Origin: Pullilachnospira sp963929535
Lineage (GTDB): Bacteria > Bacillota > Clostridia > Lachnospirales > Lachnospiraceae
Reading direction: 5' to 3'
DNA: 64,000 bases
NCBI GenBank assembly: GCA_963929535.1
Contig: CAWVIZ010000007.1
Location: 1-64,000, forward strand
A program made the position numbers and the translations under genes. Below the pieces are notes generated by a model. The model did not search any database and was not told the origin of the DNA. It saw only the letters and a program-made list of their open reading frames with translations. Shown in pieces: positions 54,201 through 63,555 of the stretch (within the stretch, counting starts at the first letter, position 1; each line of letters opens with the position of its first letter).

Positions 54201-55310
54201 ATGAAGTTAATCTGTTCCAAAAGCGAATTACTGAAAAGTGTCAACATCTCACTGAAAGCGGTTCCGTCCAAGACTACCATGCCGATTCTGGAATGTATCC
54301 TGATCGACGCTTCCGCTTCTGAGATCAAGTTTACTACCAATGACATGGAACTGGGAATCGAAACAAAAGTAAATGGTATGATCCTGGAAAAAGGAATCAT
54401 CGCTTTGGATGCCCGGATTTTCTCAGAAATCATCAGAAAATTACCGGACAGTGACGTTACCATTGAAACAGATAGCAATCTGAATACTACGATCACCTGT
54501 GAGAAAGCCAAGTTTTCCATTCCCGGAAAATCAGGAGAGGACTTTGCTTATCTGCCGCTGATAGAAAAAAATGAGTGCATCCGGATTTCTCAATTTACTT
54601 TAAAAGAGGTGATCCGCCAGACAATTTTTTCTATTGCTGCCAACGAAAACAACAAATTAATGACAGGTGAGCTTTTTGAGATAAAAAACAACATACTGAA
54701 AGTGGTTTCTCTGGACGGACACCGGATCGCCATCCGCAAAATCGAACTGAAGGAAGAATATCCGGACCGGAAGGTAGTAGTTCCCGGAAAAACTCTTAAT
54801 GAGATCAGCAAAATCCTTTCCGGTGAGACCGAGGATCAGGTAGAAATTTTCTTTACAGACAATCACATCGTCTTCGAGTTCGATGATACCGTTGTTGTCT
54901 CCCGCCTGATCGAGGGAGAATACTTCCGTATCGACCAGATGCTGTCCAGCGATTACGAAACGAAAGTAAAGATCAACAAAAAGGAGTTTCTCAACTGTAT
55001 CGACCGGGCCACTCTTTTTGTAAAAGAAGGCGACAAAAAGCCCATCATCATCAATATCCAGGATACCGGAATGGAGCTGAGCATTCATTCTCAGATAGGA
55101 TCCATGAAAGAGGATATTGATATTTCCAAAGACGGAAAAGATATCATGATCGGCTTTAATCCCAAATTCCTGATCGATGCGCTCAGGGTGATTGATGATG
55201 AGGAAATCTCAATTTATCTGGTGAATCCCAAGGCCCCCTGTTTCATCAAAGATGAGACAGAGTCCTACATCTACCTGATTCTGCCGGTCAATTTCAGCGC
55301 GGCACGATAA
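54201..55310 (+). CDS. dnaN: DNA polymerase III sliding clamp (beta subunit)
   Basis: 369 residues, three repeated clamp domains; MKLICSKSELLKSVNISLKAVPSKTTMPILECILI and the ending FIKDETESYIYLILPV are conserved. The ATG at 54201 replaces an earlier in-frame start that lacks a good site. Module L-like sequence follows just after the stop. Confidence 0.98.
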   Translation: MKLICSKSELLKSVNISLKAVPSKTTMPILECILIDASASEIKFTTNDMELGIETKVNGMILEKGIIALDARIFSEIIRKLPDSDVTIETDSNLNTTITCEKAKFSIPGKSGEDFAYLPLIEKNECIRISQFTLKEVIRQTIFSIAANENNKLMTGELFEIKNNILKVVSLDGHRIAIRKIELKEEYPDRKVVVPGKTLNEISKILSGETEDQVEIFFTDNHIVFEFDDTVVVSRLIEGEYFRIDQMLSSDYETKVKINKKEFLNCIDRATLFVKEGDKKPIIINIQDTGMELSIHSQIGSMKEDIDISKDGKDIMIGFNPKFLIDALRVIDDEEISIYLVNPKAPCFIKDETESYIYLILPVNFSAAR

Positions 55311-55320
55311 CTATATTTTT

Positions 55321-55351
55321 TAACGGTATGGCCTTGCGGCTTCACTGTCGC
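55321..55351 (+). repeat. Dispersed repeat, module L (diverged)
   Basis: TAACGGTATGGCCTTGCGGC then TTCACTGTCG: same layout as module L with several changes. Placed between dnaN and yaaA, immediately after the dnaN stop. Confidence 0.65.
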
Positions 55352-55389
55352 TGTATTTTTCTGGGAAATCAGGTTTAGGGAGGGAAAAT

Positions 55390-55596
55390 ATGGAAATCAT
55401 TAAACTGAGGGACGAATATATCAAACTGGGGCAGGCTTTGAAAGCTGCCAATCTGGCGGAGGACGGAGTAGAAGCCAAGCTGGCTGTCCAGGACGGTCTG
55501 GTGAAGGTCAATGGAGAAGTGGATACACGGAGGGGAAGAAAGCTCTATCCCGGTGATGTGGTATCTTTCCAGGGCCGGGAAATTAAGATCACATAA
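55390..55596 (+). CDS. yaaA: S4-domain RNA-binding protein YaaA
   Basis: 68 residues: IKLRDEYIKLGQALKAANLAEDGVEAKLAVQDGLVKVNGEVDTRRGRKLYPGD is the S4-like fold usual between dnaN and recF. AGGGAGGG precedes the ATG. Probably ribosome- or RNA-associated; role not established. Confidence 0.92.
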   Translation: MEIIKLRDEYIKLGQALKAANLAEDGVEAKLAVQDGLVKVNGEVDTRRGRKLYPGDVVSFQGREIKIT

Positions 55597-55607
55597 CTTA
55601 TGGTTTC

Positions 55608-55773
55608 GGTCGGCGCTAACCGTGTGCTACTGGTACACAGCGCCCTCCCGGGACATTGGAAGGCTGAACTGTAACGAAAGCGCAGCATGGCTGCGGGGTA
55701 TCTGATCCTGGCGGCGCTGGCCAAAAAAGAATGTGCCGGCACGTCCGCCTGGCTCACTGCCCGGGAAAATAAA
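55608..55773 (+). repeat. Composite dispersed repeat (R + GCAGC hairpin + B) upstream of recF
   Basis: Module R at 55608-55675 (ending GAAGGCTGAACTGTAAC), then CGCAGCATGGCTGCGGGGTA (55681-55700), then module B (55711-55773: GGCGGCGCTGGCC, TGTGCCGGCACG, CCTGGCTCACTGCCCGGG). Same module set as 30165-30395. It fills the yaaA-recF gap and stops 17 bases before the recF start. Confidence 0.85.
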
Positions 55774-55789
55774 GACGGTAGCGAAGCAG

Positions 55790-56884
55790 ATGTATATCGA
55801 ATCCATTGAATTAAAAAATTACAGAAATTATGAATATTTATACATAGAACTGGATAAGGGAACCAATATCCTGTACGGAGACAATGCCCAGGGAAAAACC
55901 AACATTCTGGAGGCTGCCTATCTGTGCGGCACCACAAAGTCCCATCGTGGGAGCAGGGACCGGGATATCATCCGGTTTGATCAGGAAGAGTCGCATATCC
56001 GTATGATGGTAAACCGGGACGGAGTCTCTCATAAGATTGATATACACCTGAGAAAGAATAAATCAAAGGGGATCGCCGTGGACGGGATTCCGATCAAGAA
56101 GGCGTCAGAGCTGTTTGGGATCGTAAATCTGGTATTTTTTTCTCCGGAGGATCTGAATATCATCAAGAACGGTCCCCAGGAACGAAGACGGTTTCTGGAT
56201 ATGGAGCTGTGCCAGCTGGACAAAATTTATCTGCAGGATCTTACCCGGTACAGCCAGGCGCTGAACCAGAGGAATAAACTGTTAAAGGACATTGCTTTTG
56301 AGCCAAGACTTGCGGATACGCTGGATGTGTGGGACATACAGCTGGCGGAGTATGGGAAAAGGATCATCCAGTCCCGGAGACGTTTTATCGGGGAGCTGAA
56401 TGAGATCATACGGGCGCTTCACGAAAGCCTTACCGGAGGCAGGGAGGAACTGTTTCTGGAATATGAGCCAAATGTCGAAGAAGATTCGTTTGCGGAGAGG
56501 CTTCTGAACAGCAGAGATCGGGATCTGAGACTGAAGCAGTCCTCTGTGGGACCTCACCGGGACGATTTTGCCGTACTGGTGGGAGGGATGGATATCCGAA
56601 AATTCGGTTCTCAGGGACAGCAGAGGACGGCGGCCCTGTCTTTAAAGCTGGCGGAGCTGTACCTGGTGAAAAAGAGAATCGGTGAAAATCCGGTGCTGCT
56701 GCTGGATGATGTGCTTTCAGAGCTGGACGGAAACAGGCAGAATTATCTTTTACAGAGCATTCATCAGATCCAGACACTGATCACCTGCACAGGGCTGGAT
56801 GAATTTGTGAACAGCAGATTTGAAATAAACAAGACTTTCCGGGTTATCGACGGAAATGTATTCAGAATAGGAGGAGCAGAATGA
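55790..56884 (+). CDS. recF: DNA replication/repair protein RecF
   Basis: 364 residues. Walker A YGDNAQGKT (29-37), the ABC signature region KFGSQGQQRTAALSLKLAEL and Walker B PVLLLDDVLSELD. Loads RecA at gaps with RecO and RecR. No good Shine-Dalgarno precedes the ATG at 55790 (the nearest purine run is GACGGTAGCGAAGCAG), apparently because module B ends there. Overlaps gyrB by ATGA. Confidence 0.97.
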   Translation: MYIESIELKNYRNYEYLYIELDKGTNILYGDNAQGKTNILEAAYLCGTTKSHRGSRDRDIIRFDQEESHIRMMVNRDGVSHKIDIHLRKNKSKGIAVDGIPIKKASELFGIVNLVFFSPEDLNIIKNGPQERRRFLDMELCQLDKIYLQDLTRYSQALNQRNKLLKDIAFEPRLADTLDVWDIQLAEYGKRIIQSRRRFIGELNEIIRALHESLTGGREELFLEYEPNVEEDSFAERLLNSRDRDLRLKQSSVGPHRDDFAVLVGGMDIRKFGSQGQQRTAALSLKLAELYLVKKRIGENPVLLLDDVLSELDGNRQNYLLQSIHQIQTLITCTGLDEFVNSRFEINKTFRVIDGNVFRIGGAE

Positions 56885-58794
56885 GTACAGAATACGGAGC
56901 AGATCAGATCCAGATCTTGGAAGGATTGGAAGCGGTGAGAAAGCGGCCTGGTATGTATATCGGCAGCACCTCTCTGCGGGGCCTCCATCATCTGGTATAC
57001 GAAATCGTGGATAATTCGGTGGATGAAGCGCTGGCCGGAGTTTGCGATACCATAGATGTGACCATCAACCAGGACAATTCCGTGACAGTCATCGACAACG
57101 GACGGGGAATCCCTGTGGGAATCAATCACAAGGCGGGGATTCCGGCCGTGGAGGTGGTATTTACTGTTCTTCATGCCGGAGGTAAGTTCGGCGGAGGGGG
57201 ATACAAAGTTTCCGGAGGACTTCACGGTGTAGGCGCGTCCGTGGTGAATGCCCTGTCAGAGTGGCTGGAGGTTACCATTTACCATGAAGGCAAGATGTAC
57301 AGGCAGAGATATGAACGGGGCAAGACCATCTACAAGCTGAAAGTGATCGGGGAGTGCGAGCCTGACAGGACGGGAACCATGGTTTCCTTCCTGCCGGATA
57401 AAGAAATCTTTGAGGAAACGGTGTTTGACTACGATACCTTAAAGCAGAGATTCCGTGAGATGGCTTTTCTGACCAAGGGACTGAAGATCCGTCTTCATGA
57501 CCTGCGGCCGGAGAGTCCCGTGACCAAGGAGTTTCACTACGAGGGCGGGATCAAGGAATTTGTCACATATCTGAACAAGAGCAAGACGGCTCTTTATCCG
57601 GATATTATTTACTGTGAGGGGGAAAAGGACGGCGTTCTGGTGGAAGTGGCCATGCAGCACAACGATTCCTATACGGAAAATACGTATGGATTTGTAAATA
57701 ACATTACCACCCCGGAGGGCGGTACTCATGTGATGGGATTCCGCAATGCCCTGACGAAAACCTTTAACGATTATGCCAGAAAGAATAAGCTTTTAAAGGA
57801 CACGGAAAAACTGGCAGGAGAAGATATCCGGGAGGGTCTGACCGCCATTATCAGTGTGAAGATCGAAGAGCCCCAGTTTGAGGGACAGACCAAGCAGAAA
57901 CTGGGAAACAGTGAAGCCAGAAGCGCTGTGGACAGCGTGGTGAGCAATCAGCTGGAAATTTTCCTGGAGCAGAATCCCACTGTGGCCAAGATCGTGGTGG
58001 AAAAATCGGTGCTGGCACAGAGAGCCAGGGACGCGGCCAGAAAGGCCAGGGATCTTACCAGAAGAAAATCCGCTCTGGAGGGAATGTCCCTGCCCGGCAA
58101 GCTGGCGGACTGTACGGATAAGGATCCGAAAAACTGTGAGATTTATATCGTGGAGGGAGATTCCGCCGGAGGTTCCGCAAAGACGGCCAGAAGCCGGGCT
58201 ACCCAGGCGATCCTTCCTTTAAGGGGAAAGATCCTCAACGTAGAAAAGGCCAGACTGGACCGGATCTATGGAAATGCGGAGATCAAAGCCATGATCACTG
58301 CTTTCGGAACGGGGATTCACGAGGATTTTGATATTACAAAGCTTCGGTATCACAAGATCATCATTATGACGGATGCGGATGTGGACGGGGCGCATATCGC
58401 CACGCTGATGCTTACCTTCCTGTATCGCTTTATGCCGGAGCTGATCCGCCAGGGATATGTGTATCTGGCGCAGCCGCCCCTGTACAAGATCGAGAAGAAC
58501 AAAAAAATCTGGTATGCGTATTCAGACGCGGAACTGGACCGGATTCTGACGGAGATCGGAAGAGACGGAAACAATAAGATCCAGAGATATAAGGGACTTG
58601 GAGAGATGGATGCGGAGCAGCTCTGGGAGACCACCATGGACCCGGCCCGAAGGGTACTTCTGCGGGTGACCATGGACGATGAGGCTTCTTCCGAGCTGGA
58701 TCTCACCTTTACCACCTTGATGGGAGACAAGGTGGAGCCCAGACGGGAATTTATTGAGGAAAACGCGCTGAACGTGAAAAATCTTGATATCTGA
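56881..58794 (+). CDS. gyrB: DNA gyrase subunit B
   Basis: 637 residues. GHKL ATPase domain (EIVDNSVDEA, DNGRGIPVG, GGLHGVGASVVNAL), transducer, and TOPRIM with IVEGDSAGGSAKTARSR, PLRGKILNVEKA and DADVDGAHI. The short, insertion-free form usual in Firmicutes. Start overlaps recF. Confidence 0.99.
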   Translation: MSTEYGADQIQILEGLEAVRKRPGMYIGSTSLRGLHHLVYEIVDNSVDEALAGVCDTIDVTINQDNSVTVIDNGRGIPVGINHKAGIPAVEVVFTVLHAGGKFGGGGYKVSGGLHGVGASVVNALSEWLEVTIYHEGKMYRQRYERGKTIYKLKVIGECEPDRTGTMVSFLPDKEIFEETVFDYDTLKQRFREMAFLTKGLKIRLHDLRPESPVTKEFHYEGGIKEFVTYLNKSKTALYPDIIYCEGEKDGVLVEVAMQHNDSYTENTYGFVNNITTPEGGTHVMGFRNALTKTFNDYARKNKLLKDTEKLAGEDIREGLTAIISVKIEEPQFEGQTKQKLGNSEARSAVDSVVSNQLEIFLEQNPTVAKIVVEKSVLAQRARDAARKARDLTRRKSALEGMSLPGKLADCTDKDPKNCEIYIVEGDSAGGSAKTARSRATQAILPLRGKILNVEKARLDRIYGNAEIKAMITAFGTGIHEDFDITKLRYHKIIIMTDADVDGAHIATLMLTFLYRFMPELIRQGYVYLAQPPLYKIEKNKKIWYAYSDAELDRILTEIGRDGNNKIQRYKGLGEMDAEQLWETTMDPARRVLLRVTMDDEASSELDLTFTTLMGDKVEPRREFIEENALNVKNLDI

Positions 58795-58805
58795 GGGAGG
58801 TAATG

Positions 58806-61274
58806 ATGGAAGATACTATTTTTGACAAAGTCCACGACGTAGACTTGAAAAAGACCATGGAGGAGTCCTATATTGATTACGCCATGAGTGTTATCGCATC
58901 CCGTGCGCTTCCCGATGTGAGAGACGGTTTAAAGCCGGTGCAGCGCCGGGTACTCTTCTCCATGATCGAGCTGAACAACGGTCCGGATAAGCCCCACAGA
59001 AAATGTGCCCGTATCGTCGGTGATACCATGGGTAAATATCACCCCCATGGAGACAGTTCCATATACGGAGCTCTGGTAAATATGGCTCAGGACTGGTCCA
59101 CCCGGTATCCCCTGGTGGATGGCCACGGAAACTTTGGATCTGTGGACGGTGACGGCGCCGCGGCCATGAGGTACACAGAGGCCCGCCTCAGTAAGATTTC
59201 CATGGAGATGCTGGCGGATATCAATAAAAACACTGTGGACTTCGCTCCCAACTTTGATGAGACGGAGAAGGAGCCCACTGTGCTTCCGGCCAGATATCCC
59301 AACCTTCTGGTAAACGGAACGTCCGGAATCGCTGTGGGAATGGCCACCAATATTCCGCCCCATAACCTTCGGGAGGTTATCCAGGCGGTGGTGAAGATCA
59401 TTGACAACATTATCGAGGAAAACCGGGAGACGGAGATCGAGGAGATCCTTAAGATCGTCAAAGGTCCGGATTTTCCCACAGGAGCCACCATTCTGGGAAC
59501 CAGAGGCATCGAGGAGGCGTACCGCACGGGAAGAGGAAAGATCCGGGTGCGGGCAGTGAGCAATATCGAAACGCTTCCCAACGGTAAGAGCAGGATCATT
59601 GTTACCGAGCTGCCCTATATGGTGAACAAGGCCCGGCTGATCGAAAAGATCGCGGAGCTGGTAAAGGAGAAGAAGATCGACGGCATCACGGATCTGAATG
59701 ACCACTCCAACCGGGAGGGAATGTGCATCTGCATCGATCTGCGCAGAGATGTGAACGCCAATGTGATCATGAACCAGCTTTACAAGCATACCCAGCTTCA
59801 GGATACCTTTGGGGTGATCATGCTGGCGCTTGTGAACAACCAGCCCAAGGTGATGAACCTGATGGAGATCCTCAAGTATTATCTGGCTCATCAGGAAGAT
59901 GTGGTTACCAGGAGGACTCAGTATGACCTGAACAAAGCGCAGGAGAGGGCTCATATCCTGGAAGGTCTGTTAAAGGCGCTGGATAATATCGACGAAGTGA
60001 TCCGGATCATCCGTGGTTCGGAGAACACTCAGATTGCCAAGCAGCGGTTGATGGATCGGTTTGCGCTGTCCGATGCTCAGGCTCAGGCCATTGTGGATAT
60101 GCGTCTGAGAACTCTTACCGGTCTGGAAAGAGAAAAACTGGAGGCGGAATATAAAGAGCTGATGGAAAAGATCCGGAAACTGCAGGCTATTCTGGCAGAC
60201 AGAAATCTGCTGCTGCGGGTGATCCGGAAAGAGATCCTGGAGATTGCGGAAAAGTACGGTGACGAGAGAAGAACCGCTATTGGATTCGATGAATATGATA
60301 TTTCCATGGAAGATATGATTCCCAATGAGAACGTGGTGATCACCATGACAAATCTGGGATATATCAAACGGATGACGGTAGACAATTTCAGAAATCAGAA
60401 CAGGGGAGGAAAAGGCATCAAGGGAATGCAGACTCTGGAGGATGATTATATCGAGGAGCTCCTGATGACAACCACCCATCATTACCTGATGTTCTTCACC
60501 AACATGGGAAAGGTGTACCGTCTGAAGGCCTATGAGATTCCGGAAGCCAGCAGAACTGCCAGAGGAACGGCCATCATCAATCTTCTGCAGCTTGCTCCGG
60601 GGGAGAAGATCACCGCGGTCATCCCCATCAATGAGTATAAGCAGGGACAGTATCTGTTTATGGCTACCAAGAAGGGGCTGGTGAAGAAGACCCCCATCAC
60701 AGAGTATGAGAATGTGAGAAAAACTGGTCTGGCCGCTATTGCTCTGCGGGACGAGGATGAGCTGATCGAAGTGAAGTTCACGGATAACAGGAAGGATATT
60801 ATTCTTGTTACCAGATTCGGACAGTGTATCCGTTTCCATGAGACAGATGTGCGGATCACCGGAAGGGTGTCCATGGGAGTAAGGGGCATCAATCTGGGGG
60901 ACGATGACGAGGTGATCGGCATGCAGCTGAACACCCAGGGAGATTACCTTCTGATAGCTTCCGAGAGAGGTCTTGGAAAGAGAACCTCTGTGGGAGAATT
61001 TACCGTTCAGAACCGGGGCGGCAAGGGAGTAAAATGCTATAAGATCACAGAGAAAACAGGAAATGTAGTGGGCGTTAAGGCTGTCAATGAAGAAAATGAG
61101 ATCATGCTGATCACTACAGAGGGAATCATCATCCGGATTTCCTGTTCCGATATTTCCATTCTGGGAAGGATTACGTCAGGAGTGAAGCTGATGGATCTGG
61201 ATGACAACATTTCCATTGCTACGATTGCGAAGGTCCGGGAAAAAAAGGAAGAGGATCTTGCGGAAGAAAAGTAA
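58806..61274 (+). CDS. gyrA: DNA gyrase subunit A
   Basis: About 822 residues. The catalytic Tyr lies in AAMRYTEARLSKIS; the GyrA box NRGGKG (in NFRNQNRGGKGIKGMQ) opens the C-terminal DNA-wrapping domain, and a second NRGGKG is near residue 740. The quinolone-determining region reads YHPHGDSSIYGALVNMAQ: the Ser83 equivalent is Ser, but the position matching Asp87 of E. coli is Gly. Of two adjacent ATGs, the second (58806) has better spacing from GGGAGG. A module L overlaps the stop codon. Confidence 0.99.
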   Translation: MEDTIFDKVHDVDLKKTMEESYIDYAMSVIASRALPDVRDGLKPVQRRVLFSMIELNNGPDKPHRKCARIVGDTMGKYHPHGDSSIYGALVNMAQDWSTRYPLVDGHGNFGSVDGDGAAAMRYTEARLSKISMEMLADINKNTVDFAPNFDETEKEPTVLPARYPNLLVNGTSGIAVGMATNIPPHNLREVIQAVVKIIDNIIEENRETEIEEILKIVKGPDFPTGATILGTRGIEEAYRTGRGKIRVRAVSNIETLPNGKSRIIVTELPYMVNKARLIEKIAELVKEKKIDGITDLNDHSNREGMCICIDLRRDVNANVIMNQLYKHTQLQDTFGVIMLALVNNQPKVMNLMEILKYYLAHQEDVVTRRTQYDLNKAQERAHILEGLLKALDNIDEVIRIIRGSENTQIAKQRLMDRFALSDAQAQAIVDMRLRTLTGLEREKLEAEYKELMEKIRKLQAILADRNLLLRVIRKEILEIAEKYGDERRTAIGFDEYDISMEDMIPNENVVITMTNLGYIKRMTVDNFRNQNRGGKGIKGMQTLEDDYIEELLMTTTHHYLMFFTNMGKVYRLKAYEIPEASRTARGTAIINLLQLAPGEKITAVIPINEYKQGQYLFMATKKGLVKKTPITEYENVRKTGLAAIALRDEDELIEVKFTDNRKDIILVTRFGQCIRFHETDVRITGRVSMGVRGINLGDDDEVIGMQLNTQGDYLLIASERGLGKRTSVGEFTVQNRGGKGVKCYKITEKTGNVVGVKAVNEENEIMLITTEGIIIRISCSDISILGRITSGVKLMDLDDNISIATIAKVREKKEEDLAEEK

Positions 61275-61302
61275 CAGTGCAGCCTTCCGGTTTCACTGTC
61301 AT
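61271..61302 (+). repeat. Dispersed repeat, module L overlapping the gyrA stop
   Basis: GTAACAGTGCAGCCTTCCGG followed by TTTCACTGTCAT; the gyrA TAA is part of the repeat start. Confidence 0.75.
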
Positions 61303-61362
61303 AAATCAGAGCTGTTGCGAAAAAACATAGAAAAACAGTGACAGAAAAAGGGAGAGAATCTT

Positions 61363-62214
61363 ATGGGAGAGATCAGAACGATTCCCGTCAGTGCGCTGAC
61401 GGAGAATATCAGGGAAATGTGTATTGAGGCAAATCATTTTTTGTCAAAGGATATGGACGCCTGTTTTCAGGCCGCTGTGGAGAAAGAGGAATCTCCTCTG
61501 GGAAAACGGGTGCTGAACCAGCTCCAGGAGAATCTGAAGATAGCCGGTGAGGATATGATCCCCATCTGTCAGGACACGGGAATGGCAGTGGTATTCCTGG
61601 AGATAGGGAGAGATGTGCATTTTGAAGGAGGAGAAGTGGAGGATGCGGTAAATGAGGGTATCCGCCAGGGGTATGTGGACGGATATCTGAGAAAATCCGT
61701 AGTAAAGGATCCGCTGATCAGAGAAAATACCAAGGACAATACTCCGGGAATCATCCACTATTTTCTGGTACCTGGGGATCAGGTAAAGATCACTGTGGCT
61801 CCCAAGGGATTTGGAAGCGAAAATATGAGCCGGATTTTTATGCTGAAGCCGGCTGAAGGTATTGAGGGAGTGAAAAACGCAGTCCTGACTGCTGTAAAGG
61901 ATGCCGGTCCCAATGCCTGCCCTCCTATGGTAGTAGGCGTGGGAATCGGAGGAACCTTTGAAAAGTGCGCCCTTCTGGCCAAACAGGCCCTTACCCGGAA
62001 TGTTCTGGAGCATTCGGAAATTCCTTATGTGAGGGAGCTGGAGGAAGAGCTTCTGGAAAAGATCAATGAATCCGGTATCGGTCCCGGAGGATTGGGGGGA
62101 AAGATCACGGCTCTGGCTGTGAACATCAATACATATCCCACCCATATTGCCGGACTGCCTGTGGCTGTGAATATCTGCTGTCATGTCAACCGCCATGTGG
62201 TGCGGACTATTTAA
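61363..62214 (+). CDS. Fumarate hydratase (class I, Fe-S), alpha subunit
   Basis: 283 residues. Fe-S ligands ICQDTGM (Cys69), PNACPP (Cys186) and a late Cys in ICCHVNRH; GVGIGGTFEKCALLAKQAL is conserved. The alpha subunit of two-part class I fumarase or related L-tartrate dehydratase; fumarase is preferred because no tartrate genes are near. Oxygen-sensitive, fitting an anaerobe. Pairs with the next gene (17 bases). Confidence 0.93.
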   Translation: MGEIRTIPVSALTENIREMCIEANHFLSKDMDACFQAAVEKEESPLGKRVLNQLQENLKIAGEDMIPICQDTGMAVVFLEIGRDVHFEGGEVEDAVNEGIRQGYVDGYLRKSVVKDPLIRENTKDNTPGIIHYFLVPGDQVKITVAPKGFGSENMSRIFMLKPAEGIEGVKNAVLTAVKDAGPNACPPMVVGVGIGGTFEKCALLAKQALTRNVLEHSEIPYVRELEEELLEKINESGIGPGGLGGKITALAVNINTYPTHIAGLPVAVNICCHVNRHVVRTI

Positions 62215-62231
62215 TAGGGGAGGGTGAAGAG

Positions 62232-62768
62232 ATGGAAAAATATATTCAGGCCCCTCTGAAGGAGGAAGAGATCCTGGAATTGAAGTCCGGGGATTATGTG
62301 TATATTACGGGGACCATTTATACGGCCAGAGACGCCGCTCACAAGAGAATGCAGGAAGCGCTGGATGAGGGCGGAGAGCTTCCCTTTGATCTGAAGGGAA
62401 ATGTGATCTATTATATGGGACCGTCACCTGCCAGAGAAGGCCGTCCCATAGGATCTGCCGGACCTACCACTGCCAGCAGAATGGACAAGTATACGCCCAC
62501 TCTTCTGGATCTGGGGCTGAAGGGAATGATCGGAAAGGGAAAGCGTACTCCCCAGGTGGTGGATGCCATTGTGAGAAATAAAGCCGTTTATTTTGCTGCC
62601 GTTGGAGGCGCAGGAGCCCTTTTGTCAAAATGTATTGTTTCAGCGGAAGTGATCGCCTACGATGATCTGGGGACAGAGGCTGTTCGCAGACTGGAAGTGA
62701 AAAATCTTCCCGCCGTTGTGGTTATCGACTCTCAGGGAAATAATCTGTATGAGCAGGTATTGAAGTAA
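62232..62768 (+). CDS. Fumarate hydratase (class I), beta subunit
   Basis: 178 residues: LKSGDYVYITGTIYTARDAAHKRM, GPTTASRMDKYTPTLLDLGLKGMIGKGKR and AAVGGAGALLSKCI are the swivelling C-terminal domain of class I fumarases, contributing substrate-binding residues. GGGGAGGGTG ribosome site. Confidence 0.94.
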   Translation: MEKYIQAPLKEEEILELKSGDYVYITGTIYTARDAAHKRMQEALDEGGELPFDLKGNVIYYMGPSPAREGRPIGSAGPTTASRMDKYTPTLLDLGLKGMIGKGKRTPQVVDAIVRNKAVYFAAVGGAGALLSKCIVSAEVIAYDDLGTEAVRRLEVKNLPAVVVIDSQGNNLYEQVLK

Positions 62769-62783
62769 AGGGGATCACGAACT

Positions 62784-63494
62784 ATGAAACGAATACTGCT
62801 GATGGTGCTGAGAAATCTTCTGTTTGTCCCTTATGGATGGATAAGACTGTGTTATACGGCTGCGCACGCGGACAAATACACGGAAGAGAAGCGGTATAAG
62901 CTTCTGCAGTTTATCGACCGGAGAGCCAACTGGGGAGGAAGGATCACCATTGAAGCTCGCGGCGTGGAAAATATCCCATCGGAGGACGGGTTTATTTTCT
63001 TTCCCAATCATCAGGGACTTTATGATGTACTGGCCATCATTCAGGTATGTCCCCGCCCGTTTTCCGTAGTGATGAAAAAAGAGGTGGAGAATATTCCCTT
63101 TCTGAAACAGGTATTTGCCTGTATGAAGGCTATTGCTTTGGACCGGTCTGATATCAGACAGGGCCTGAAGGTAATCCAGCAGGTGGCGGAGGAGGTAAAA
63201 TCAGGAAGAAATTACCTGATTTTTGCTGAGGGAACCAGAAGTAAAATGCAGAATCATCTTCTTGAGTTTAAAGGGGGAAGCTTTAAGAGCGCCTTCAAAG
63301 CCAAATGTCCCGTGGTACCTGTTGCACTGATCGATTCCTATAAAGCATTTGACACCAGATCGATCAAAAAGCTGACTGTGCAGGTGCATTTTCTGGAAGC
63401 TATTCCCTATGAAGAATATCAGGGAATGAAAACCACAGAGCTGGCTGCTCTGGTAAAATCCAGAATAGAAGCTGTAATTGCGGAAAATGAATAA
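62784..63494 (+). CDS. plsC: 1-acyl-sn-glycerol-3-phosphate acyltransferase
   Basis: 236 residues. N-terminal membrane-associated segment (ILLMVLRNLLFVPYGWIRLCY), catalytic NHQGLYD (N75-H76...D81, HX4D motif) and EGTRS (149-153), with VPVALIDSY later. Makes phosphatidic acid in membrane lipid synthesis. Related to other acyltransferases, so exact acceptor is inferred. Follows fumarase by 15 bases. Confidence 0.9.
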   Translation: MKRILLMVLRNLLFVPYGWIRLCYTAAHADKYTEEKRYKLLQFIDRRANWGGRITIEARGVENIPSEDGFIFFPNHQGLYDVLAIIQVCPRPFSVVMKKEVENIPFLKQVFACMKAIALDRSDIRQGLKVIQQVAEEVKSGRNYLIFAEGTRSKMQNHLLEFKGGSFKSAFKAKCPVVPVALIDSYKAFDTRSIKKLTVQVHFLEAIPYEEYQGMKTTELAALVKSRIEAVIAENE

Positions 63495-63531
63495 GCGTTT
63501 TTTGCATGGAAACCAGCACTGAAAGTTTAAA

Positions 63532-63555
63532 CCCCGCAGCTTGCTGCGGGGTTTT
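63532..63555 (+). terminator. Terminator after plsC
   Basis: CCCCGCAGC / GCTGCGGGG with TT loop, then TTTT. Its stem matches the GCAGC hairpins inside the composite repeats. Confidence 0.9.
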
